From contig NZ_JAZHOH010000001.1 in the NCBI RefSeq assembly GCF_040419245.1, positions 3,038,001 through 3,102,000 of the forward strand: a stretch of DNA of 64,000 nt, in the 5' to 3' direction. The DNA comes from Ewingella sp. CoE-038-23. GTDB taxonomy: Bacteria > Pseudomonadota > Gammaproteobacteria > Enterobacterales > Enterobacteriaceae. This document shows, one piece after another, positions 17,549 to 24,700 of this stretch. The notes beneath the pieces were generated by a model. It was not told the origin of the DNA and did not search any database. It was given only the letters and a program-made list of their open reading frames with translations. How positions within the stretch are numbered: position 1 is the stretch's first letter; every line of letters begins with the position of its first letter. Position numbers and translations under genes: made by a program.

Positions 17549-18577
17549 ATGCCATACTGTTGCTCTGAATGTTTTCATGATAAAGAAATACTTGAGTTCA
17601 TTGGTAAGGCCCATCATAGTGGAAGGTGTGGCCATTGCCGTAAAGAAGATACTTTCATCATTGAACCTAAGGAATTATCTCATTTTTTTGAACCATTTCT
17701 AGGTTTAGTAACCGAGTCTGATGATGGTCTACCCTTAAGTGAAATATTAAATGATCTATTTTATATTTTTAATAAAGATGTTAGGTCTATCCAGCGTCTG
17801 ACATCAGAGATATTAGGAGAGGATTACGAAGATAAAAGATATACTTTAAAGCAGGATTTTCAGGAACACATCAGTGAGTGGGAGAATTTCAAAGAAGAAC
17901 TTAAACATCAAAATAGATTTTTCCCCAAGAATACTCTTTACTCATCTTTATTTGATCCTACTATTAGCAACGCAGAGAGTGATTTATTCCAAATAATTGA
18001 ACAGTTAAAAGTTGAATATGATGAAGGAGAGGATTTTTTTCGTGCCAGAATACATGAAACTCCATTATCCCAACAAGAGATGGGGATGCCACCAAAGGAA
18101 AAGGCTACAGCTGGCAGGGCAAATCCTATCGGAATATCCTATCTGTATCTAGCTAATCAAAAAAACACATGCATTGCAGAAGTTAGACCTAATAATACAA
18201 GTACAATATACATATCGAGTTTTATTTCGAATAGGAAACTATCGATTATTGACCTGACTCAACCAAGAAAAAAACTATCAGTTTGTGCATTTGATGAATC
18301 TCGTTTCATGACTATTATAGGGATAATCAAGTTACTAGAGACATTATCTAATGAACTATCAAAACCGGTTAAACCAGAAAGTTCAAGTATAGATTATATA
18401 CCGACACAGTTTCTTTGCGAATTCCTCAAGAGTTTCAGTAGTTGTGATGGTATTGCTTTTGAAAGTTCGTTTGGTTTAGGGAAGAATTTTGTTTTCTTCA
18501 GTGATGAAGGATTTAGAATTGAAGAGCCGATCCCACATACTATCATTAGTATTGTCCATGATTTCAACCCTAAATAG
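17549..18577 (+). CDS. Zinc-ribbon, HEPN-like and RES-domain protein (putative NAD+-consuming effector)
   Basis: A 342-residue protein. An N-terminal C4 zinc ribbon (Cys5-x2-Cys8, Cys27-x2-Cys30) is followed by a helical region (about 40-155) resembling the N-terminal domain that accompanies some RES proteins. A RES domain lies at about 160-335: Arg165/Arg167 in FFRARI, GRANPIGISYLYLA (189-202), Glu211 in CIAEVRP, and a C-terminal half with TQFLCEFLK and GIAFESSFG containing Ser306/Ser307. RES toxins of the RES-Xre type degrade NAD+ and ParT-type RES proteins ADP-ribosylate. No Xre antitoxin is adjacent, so control probably comes from the two upstream proteins. It starts 12 bases after the previous stop. 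Confidence 0.75.
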   Translation: MPYCCSECFHDKEILEFIGKAHHSGRCGHCRKEDTFIIEPKELSHFFEPFLGLVTESDDGLPLSEILNDLFYIFNKDVRSIQRLTSEILGEDYEDKRYTLKQDFQEHISEWENFKEELKHQNRFFPKNTLYSSLFDPTISNAESDLFQIIEQLKVEYDEGEDFFRARIHETPLSQQEMGMPPKEKATAGRANPIGISYLYLANQKNTCIAEVRPNNTSTIYISSFISNRKLSIIDLTQPRKKLSVCAFDESRFMTIIGIIKLLETLSNELSKPVKPESSSIDYIPTQFLCEFLKSFSSCDGIAFESSFGLGKNFVFFSDEGFRIEEPIPHTIISIVHDFNPK

Positions 18578-18603
18578 GAGTGCACATCAAACCGTCGAGA
18601 CTG

Positions 18604-18657
18604 ATACCCCTACTAACTTATTGAGGTAACATTGATGGGTATAAATAGGGGTATAAA
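18604..18657. repeat. GGGTATAAA repeats beside attR
   Basis: Two direct copies, GGGTATAAA (18637-18645) and GGGGTATAAA (18648-18657), and an inverted ATACCCCTA (18604-18612). They lie about 50-100 bases inside the right-hand repeat. The position and spacing are like integrase arm-type sites, but no integrase remains to match them to. Confidence 0.35.
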
Positions 18658-18704
18658 AAACAACATTTCAAAAAACATTTAATTTTTAATCAGTTGATTT
18701 TAAA

Positions 18705-18728
18705 TTCGATTCCTGTAGGAGACAACAT
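18705..18728 (+). repeat. attR-like direct repeat
   Basis: A 24-base near-copy of the tRNA-Arg 3' end (TTCGATTCCTGTAGGAGACA...), matching 15175-15198 at 22 of 24 positions. It is not part of a tRNA and marks the right border of the island. Confidence 0.8.
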
Positions 18729-18899
18729 TTTTGTACTTCCTCAACATCTCCCAAACCCATTCCCCAACATAAATTGATTATAGAAATCCCAAAACTCTCT
18801 CAGATTCTGAATGTCAGATGAAAATGACTGATAATTGGCATATTGTCGTCACCACCATAAATAGTGTCTTAACTAAAATCATAAAGGAACTCCTGCCTC

Positions 18900-19347
18900 A
18901 TGGATCCATTAACTGAACAGTTAAAAGGGTTTTTTAAATGCCCTTGGTTGCATGAATAATGATACAGATCGTTCTTCTGATTACTTTATTGAAAAATTAT
19001 CTACTACCCATTCGATTGTTGAATCCCTATCTGGTTACTATCAAAGCCGCGCTCCTCAGCACCCAGTCGAATACTGGCATCCAAAACTGCAGGCTATTGA
19101 TTTTAAGAACCTATTAGAAGAAGTGGACAGATGGTTTTTTGAAGCAAAAGCCATGAGCGACCTACCGGATAAAATTAAGAACCAAATAATGTCCGAGTTT
19201 GAAGATCATATTATCTCGATGACTATCAGGCCAAAATTTTATGAACTCATTTCCAGCCCGCCAATCTGGTATGGAAATCTTCATACAGAATTCATAATCG
19301 AGAGTGAATGCGGGATTTATTTGCTACATTTTAGCTGTCACGACTAA
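18900..19347 (+). pseudogene. Hypothetical gene interrupted by a +1 frame change at a T6 run
   Basis: ATG at 18900 follows AAAGGA and opens a 19-codon frame, MDPLTEQLKGFFKCPWLHE, that stops at 18957. A second frame starting at 18952 gives 131 residues. The two join into one open frame of about 148 codons if one T of the run 18930-18935 is skipped. It may be a frameshifted gene, a sequencing error, or a gene read by slippage. The 131-residue part (with VEYWHPKLQAIDF and SSPPIWYGNLHTEFIIE) matches no family I recognise; it is acidic, soluble and without signal peptide. It lies just outside the island's right border. Confidence 0.5.
18952..19347 (+). CDS. Hypothetical protein (131 residues)
   Basis: The long intact frame of the locus described at 18900-19347, listed separately because it could be translated alone from ATG 18952. 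That ATG has no good ribosome-binding site and lies inside the upstream short frame, so translational coupling is possible. The protein is a soluble alpha/beta-looking sequence ending YLLHFSCHD. No function can be assigned. Confidence 0.45.
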   Translation: MNNDTDRSSDYFIEKLSTTHSIVESLSGYYQSRAPQHPVEYWHPKLQAIDFKNLLEEVDRWFFEAKAMSDLPDKIKNQIMSEFEDHIISMTIRPKFYELISSPPIWYGNLHTEFIIESECGIYLLHFSCHD

Positions 19348-19414
19348 ATTCTATAAACAAGCCAAAGCCTAACTCGCTACTTTAAACCCTACATTTAAAA
19401 TTAAGGCCACCAAC

Positions 19415-19783
19415 ATGCCCAACCTAACCCCCTTCTCCTACGTCCTTGCCGTCCCCAACCTCACCAAAACTTCGGCTTATTTCCGGGATGCGTTAGGGTT
19501 TTACCTTGCCTGGCCGGAGGGAGGTGGCTGGCAGCTGGCGGTGCGGGGGGGAGTGCGGATAATGTTGGGGGATTGCCCGGATGCGATTGCGCCTTCGGCG
19601 TTGGGCGACCATAGTTACTTTGGTTATTGGCATGTTGATGATGCTACTGCCCTTTATGATGAATTTACCGCCTCGGGCGCGATTATTATTCAGCCTATTG
19701 CCGACACGCCACACGGCATGCGCGAATTCACTATTGCGACGCCGGACGGGCATCGGATGGCGATTGGTGAAGACTTGGGCTGA
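19415..19783 (+). CDS. VOC (glyoxalase/bleomycin-resistance) family protein
   Basis: A 122-residue single-domain vicinal-oxygen-chelate protein with two beta-alpha-beta-beta-beta modules: LTPFSYVLAVPNLTKTSAYF, and HSYFGYWHVDDATALYDEF. The final strand carries MREFTIATPDGHRMAIGE, where the Glu is a typical metal or structural position. The family includes lyases, dioxygenases and drug-binding proteins; the substrate cannot be told. G+C-rich codon use fits the chromosome rather than the adjacent island. Confidence 0.8.
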   Translation: MPNLTPFSYVLAVPNLTKTSAYFRDALGFYLAWPEGGGWQLAVRGGVRIMLGDCPDAIAPSALGDHSYFGYWHVDDATALYDEFTASGAIIIQPIADTPHGMREFTIATPDGHRMAIGEDLG

Positions 19784-19811
19784 TAATCTAGACACTTAGC
19801 GAGGGAAGCGC

Positions 19812-19940
19812 GTGTTTTACCGATTTTTAGAGATTTTGGTGTTTTTACTGTTACTGCTGTGGATTGCTCTGCTGTTTAACGTCGGCGGGATGTCGGTAAA
19901 ACTCAGCGAATTCATGACCTATCTTGATTCACTTCTATGA
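19812..19940 (+). CDS. Small single-pass membrane protein (42 residues)
   Basis: A GTG-started frame 5 bases after a good GAGGGA site. The product begins MFYRFLEILVFLLLLLWIAL, one strongly hydrophobic helix (residues about 6-25), followed by a short polar tail ending MTYLDSLL. It lies between the VOC gene and the chitinase terminator. Evidence is limited to ribosome-binding site, hydrophobicity and codon use; homologues in related genomes would settle it. Confidence 0.5.
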   Translation: MFYRFLEILVFLLLLLWIALLFNVGGMSVKLSEFMTYLDSLL

Positions 19941-19954
19941 CCTTTGCGTAAGCC

Positions 19955-19984
19955 ACAAAAAAGCCACTTACCCAGTAAGTGGCT
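19955..19984 (-). terminator. Terminator of the chitinase gene
   Basis: Stem AGCCACTTA/TAAGTGGCT (19962-19970 and 19976-19984) with a 5-base loop, followed on the minus strand by a U run (A6 at 19957-19962). It lies 31 bases beyond the chitinase stop. Confidence 0.85.
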
Positions 19985-20015
19985 GATTACGTTGATGACT
20001 TAAGGCCTGTCTATC

Positions 20016-21269
20016 TTAGTGTTTAACGCCCAGCGTATCGGCCAGCGTTCTGGCTAACTGGTTGTTATCATCGGCACCAAACTCCCAGAACATGGCCCCG
20101 GCCAACCCTTTGCTTTTGATGTATTCCCCTTTGATAGCCACCGAGCGCGGGTTTTCGTAAGAGATAGCAAACAGCGGATCGCCCTTGGCAGACTTGATCG
20201 ACAACCACGGCACTTTCGCCTCATCATCCCAGTGCTGGGTGAAGCGTTTTTGCGGGTCGTTAAGCAGTTTACTGACGATGTCGTTGTACTTCACATAGGT
20301 ATCTTTGGTCAGGTCATAGCCCAGCGACTTGAACAAGGCAATCTCGGTCGGGCTAAACGACGGCTGAGTAACCGGATTTTTCTGCGCGTCTGGCTTGGTC
20401 CAGTCAATGCCAGGCTCCATGGTGCGTTTTGGTACCCGCCCGTAGAAACCTATGCCGAGGTTCATCTGGCTGGCCTTCAGCCCCGCCGCGAGGTAGTTAT
20501 TCACCACGAAATCTGCGCTGTATTTATCCGCCGCCGCGACGGTTGGCCACTCTTTGGAGTCATACAGGTTGGAGTTGAAGTACTGCGTGCCGTAGGCCAT
20601 GTCGTAGGTCATCAGGTTGATGTAATCCAACGACGGGGCGATGGCTTTGACGTCAATCCAGCTTTTCGGGCTTTCAGCGCTGGCGGCGACGGCGATGGTC
20701 ACCAGCTTCTGTTTGCCAAATCTTTCACGCAGCTCTTTCAAGATGGCGGTGAAGTTATCTTTGTCGGCAGGCGTGCTGTCCACCAGTCCCCACGCGCCGT
20801 TGACCGGATATTCCCAGTCGAGGTCGATGCCATCAAGGCCATATTTTTTTACGATCTGTTCTGCGGAATCAATGAAGATTTTGCGCGTTTCCGGGGTAGC
20901 TGCGGCCGAGGAGAAACCGCGCGCGCCCCAGCCGCCGACGGAAAGCAGCACTTTCAGGTTCGGGTTCTGTTTACGCAAAGCGGGGATTTTTGCCAGATCG
21001 GCTTCAACTTTGGGTGACAGCCAAATCTGGTGCAACTTGGCAGGGTCTTTCAGCGCGGCGTTGGTTTCGCCCGCCTCATTGTTGTAAACCAAACCAAATG
21101 AGTAGTTGAGATGGGTTATAAGGCGAACGTCGAGTTTATCGATGTCGCCCCCCGGGCCGGCAGTGACGTCACCGCCGCCGTTGAAATAGCCCACTGACAT
21201 GAGAGAGTTGGCTGAGGCAACTGACGCGCACAGCAAGGGTAATACCGCGAGAAGGGGTAAAAGTTTCAT
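20016..21269 (-). CDS. Secreted family 18 chitinase
   Basis: A 417-residue glycoside hydrolase family 18 enzyme. It has a signal peptide (about 1-20, ending SVASA). The substrate-binding strand is KVLLSVGGWGARGFS, and the catalytic motif is DGIDLDWEYP with Asp146, Asp149, Asp151 and the acid Glu153. The LMTYDMAYG motif and C-terminal MFWEFGADD complete the barrel. It hydrolyses beta-1,4 GlcNAc polymers. No separate chitin-binding domain is present. The ATG chosen follows GAGG; the frame extends 23 residues upstream without support. Monocistronic with its own terminator. Confidence 0.93.
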   Translation of the reverse strand: MKLLPLLAVLPLLCASVASANSLMSVGYFNGGGDVTAGPGGDIDKLDVRLITHLNYSFGLVYNNEAGETNAALKDPAKLHQIWLSPKVEADLAKIPALRKQNPNLKVLLSVGGWGARGFSSAAATPETRKIFIDSAEQIVKKYGLDGIDLDWEYPVNGAWGLVDSTPADKDNFTAILKELRERFGKQKLVTIAVAASAESPKSWIDVKAIAPSLDYINLMTYDMAYGTQYFNSNLYDSKEWPTVAAADKYSADFVVNNYLAAGLKASQMNLGIGFYGRVPKRTMEPGIDWTKPDAQKNPVTQPSFSPTEIALFKSLGYDLTKDTYVKYNDIVSKLLNDPQKRFTQHWDDEAKVPWLSIKSAKGDPLFAISYENPRSVAIKGEYIKSKGLAGAMFWEFGADDNNQLARTLADTLGVKH

Positions 21270-21419
21270 AAATAAGCCTCTTTGACATTTTAAAAACAAA
21301 TACCGCGACCTAAAGTGAGGTGGCGAATAAACAACCACCTAACCTTAGCATCGCTGGCCTGTCAAAGCAGATATTCATGACAGAATTGTGACCGATATTA
21401 TGGACTTAATAAGTCATGG

Positions 21420-21605
21420 TTAGAACGTCCAGCGCACCCCGCCGGTGTAGCCCCAGCCCTTGGCACCATTGCTGTTTATCTCTTTGCGATAATCTACTTC
21501 TGCATAGAGCGACACGTCTTTTTTGAAGGTCGCCGTGCCGCACACGCTGTCTTTGCCGCCGTCGAGGCGCAGCAGAGAAGAGGAAAATTGTTCGTTATTG
21601 AGCTG
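21420..21605 (-). pseudogene. Autotransporter beta-barrel 3' remnant
   Basis: A minus-strand frame of 61 codons with no start. It reads ...LRLDGGKDSVCG then VSLYAEVDYRKEI then GAKGWGYTGGVRWTF and stop. Alternating aromatic/hydrophobic residues, a GWGYxxGVR pattern and a terminal Phe are typical of the last strands of a type V autotransporter barrel. Upstream (21606) the frame is stopped and nothing else of the gene remains, so it is a decayed fragment. It sits between the chitinase and yfhM. Confidence 0.65.
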
Positions 21606-21772
21606 TTAAATAACGATGGTTTTATTCGCTATTTCTCTTGCTTTTACTTACCATTCCTTACAAATGTGGTGAGCCCTCCTGCCAGCCCGATAGCCTGAGC
21701 TTTTTAATCGCCTTGGCCTGTCGCCGCGCGCAGTGATACCGATCCTTAGCTTGTGGAAAAAAGGTTCAAATA

Positions 21773-24700
21773 ATGGATTTATTACGGTTTTTACTCCGTC
21801 TGCCCTTCACTTTACTTAAAGGTGTTTGCTGGCTATTGGCCAAAATTGTTTGGCTGGTGGGGCTGGTGCTGCGCCCGCTGATTGGCAATATTCAGTGGCG
21901 CTCCCCTGCATGGGTGGCGGGCGTGAAGAAAGGTTTTCTCGCCACGGAAAAGGGGGTGGATAGCCATCCAAAATCAGTCGCCGCCGGAGTTTTGCTGCTG
22001 GTGTTGCTGGCTGTCGGAGGTTTTTACGGTTATCACGCCTGGCTCAATCGCCCTCAGCCCATTGATCCTGCGCCGATGGTTTATCAACAAACCACGGTGC
22101 GCGTCGCCGGGCCGGAGCGGGTGAACTACAACGCGCAGAACCGTCCGCCGCAGGAGATCATTCTCTATTTCAGCCATGCCGCTGCGCCTATCACATTGGT
22201 GGGGAAAGCCGTCGAGCAAGGCGTAAGCCTGTCGCCAGCCGTTGCAGGCCAATGGGTATGGCGCAATGCCGCAACGCTGGTCTTCACCCCGAAAGCCGCG
22301 CTGCCTATGGGTTCGGCGTATAAAATCAAGCTCGACGCCGACAAGTTGCTGGCGCCGCAAATCAAAATTAAACAGACCGAGTACAGCGCCAACGCGCCCT
22401 CATTCGACTATCAGCTAGGTCAGGCCGAGTACTACCAAGATCCGCAGGATGCCCAGAAGCGCAGCGCGATTTTCCGCGTGCAGTTCAACGCGCCGGTGGA
22501 CGTGGCGAGTTTCGAAAAACGCATCTCATTGGGTTTGATTGAAGGCAAAGGGACGCCGGAGAAAAAGCTCAACTTCTCACTGGTGTATGACGAGAAAAAG
22601 CTCAATGCCTGGGTCCACTCTGAACCGTTGAAAGCCTTAGAGCACGGCGGATCGGTGCACGTGGCCATTGATAGCGGCGTGAAGGCCAGCGTGGCCTCGC
22701 AGCCGACGGCGGGCAAGAAGGATGACTGGGTTACTGTGCCGAGCCTGTATAGCCTCAGCGTGGCCGACGTGGCCGCCACCGTGGTGAACTCCGACGACAA
22801 CCAAGGCAGCCGCGCGCTGGTGGTCGCTCTCAGCGATGGCGTTAAAGACAAAGAGATCGGTGCCGCGGTCAAAGCCTGGCTGCTGCCGCAAAAGAACCCG
22901 AAATACGGCGATGATGACCAGGACGCTATCTACCCGTGGTCGATGTCCGACATCGATACTGGCATCATCAACCAATCTGCGCCGGTCAAGCTGGCGTTAA
23001 ACGACGCCGAGCAGGAGTATCAGCCGCAGTTCAGCTTCACTTTTGACGCCCCGGCCCATCGCTACTTGCTGGTGGAAATCAATAACGCGCTGACCTCATT
23101 CGGCGGCTACAAGATGCCGGAGAAGCAGTATCGCGTGGTGGCGGTGCCGGACTACCCGACCTCGCTGAGTTTTATGTCGCAAGGCTCGCTGCTGTCGATG
23201 AACGGCGAGAAGCAAATCAGCGTGGCGGCTCGCAACGTGCCGGGCCTCAAGCTGGATATCAAACGGGTTATTCCAAGCCAGTTGCAGCACATCGTCTCCT
23301 TCAAAAGCAGTCAATACTCCTCGGCGGAGTTCAACCGTCTGGGCGATGAATACTTTACCGAGCACTTTGAATACACCCACGCGGTGGACAACCAGAAGCC
23401 GGGCGAAGTGAGCTATCAAGGCATCGACCTGTCGCGCTATCTGTCAGACAACCCGAACGCCCGTCGCGGCGTGTTCTTGCTGACCCTCACCCCGTGGGAT
23501 CCGGCGAAAAAGGCCGAGCAGCCAGAAGAAGGCCAGCCGGAAGAAGAGTACAGCGAAGACGGCGAGAGTAGCGACGCGCAGGTGGGCGACTCCCGCTTCG
23601 TGGTGATCACCGATTTGGGCATCATCAGCAAACGCTCGCAGGACAAAACCCGCGACGTGTTTGTGCAGTCAGTGCAATCCGGCCTGCCGGTCAGCGACGC
23701 CAAGGTGTCGGTCATTGGTAAGAACGGCGTGGCACTGCTCACCCAAACCACTGACGCAGAAGGCCACGCTCGCTTCCCGGCGCTGGATGTCTACAAAAAT
23801 GAGCGCCAGCCGGTAATGTTCCTGGTCGAGAAGCAGGGAGACGTCTCCTTCCTGCCGACCAGCGACTACAACGATCGCGGTTTAGACCTGTCGCGCTTTG
23901 ACGTCAGCGGCGAGCAAACGCCGTCTGACCCGCGCACGCTGAGCAGCTATCTGTTCTCTGACCGTGGCGTGTATCGCCCCGGCGACACCTTCAACATTGG
24001 CCTGATCACCCGCACCGCCCAGTGGGGCAATAATCTGGCGGGGGTGCCGGTTCGTGCCGAAATCCGCGACCCGCGCGACACGCTGATGAGCACTCAGCCG
24101 CTCAAACTCACCGCCAGCGGCTTCAACGAGCTGAGCTACACCACCAGCGAAAGTTCGCCAACCGGCGAGTGGAATGTCTATCTCTACCTGATTGGCAAAA
24201 ATAACGACGCCACCACCCTACTCGGCCACGTGGCGGTCAATGTCAAAGAGTTCGAGCCGGACCAGCTGAAGGTCAAACTGCAATTGACGCCGGACCGCAA
24301 ACAGGGCTGGGTCAAGCCGTCGGAGCTGCAAGCCAATATTGATGTGCAAAACCTGTTTGGCACCCCGGCGCAGAACCGCCGTGTGACCTCCAAACTGACT
24401 CTGCGCCCTATGTATCCGAGCTTTGACCAATACCCGGACTACCTGTTCTACGAGAATCGTACCAACAACGACGGTTTCGACACCGAGTTGCAGGAGCAGA
24501 CCACCGATCTCGAGGGTAAGGCCGCGATCCCGCTGGATCTCAAAGCCTATGCTGATGCTACCTATCAGCTACAACTGCTGTCCGAAGCTTTCACCGCCGG
24601 CAGTGGTCGCTCGGTGGCCGCCACCGCCCGCGTGCTGGTGTCGCCTTATGATTATTTAGTCGGCGTGAAGGCCGACGGCGACTTGGGTTACATCAATAAG

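Larger units (their letters stand above)
15175..18728. mobile_element. Genomic island in tRNA-Arg(CCT), integrase lost
   Basis: A segment of about 3.5 kb between imperfect 24-base repeats of the tRNA 3' end. It is much more AT-rich (roughly one third G+C by eye) than the flanking genes. It contains only three co-directional genes and no integrase, transposase, excisionase or phage structural gene. It is best read as an integrated element that has lost its mobility functions but kept its cargo operon. The two mismatches between the repeats suggest the insertion is not recent. Confidence 0.75.
18578..18899. other. Island right end and flank, non-coding
   Basis: AT-rich sequence with no gene. 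It contains repeated GGGTATAAA motifs (18637-18657) and an inverted copy (ATACCCCTA, 18604-18612) close to the attR-like repeat. The sequence after 18728 is chromosomal flank leading to the next gene. No terminator for the island operon is evident. Confidence 0.45.

Noticed and set aside
18604..18657. Inverted ATACCCCTA/TAGGGGTAT as terminator of the island operon
   Set aside because: The stem is followed by A residues, not T, on the operon strand, and the loop is long; it fits repeat sites better.
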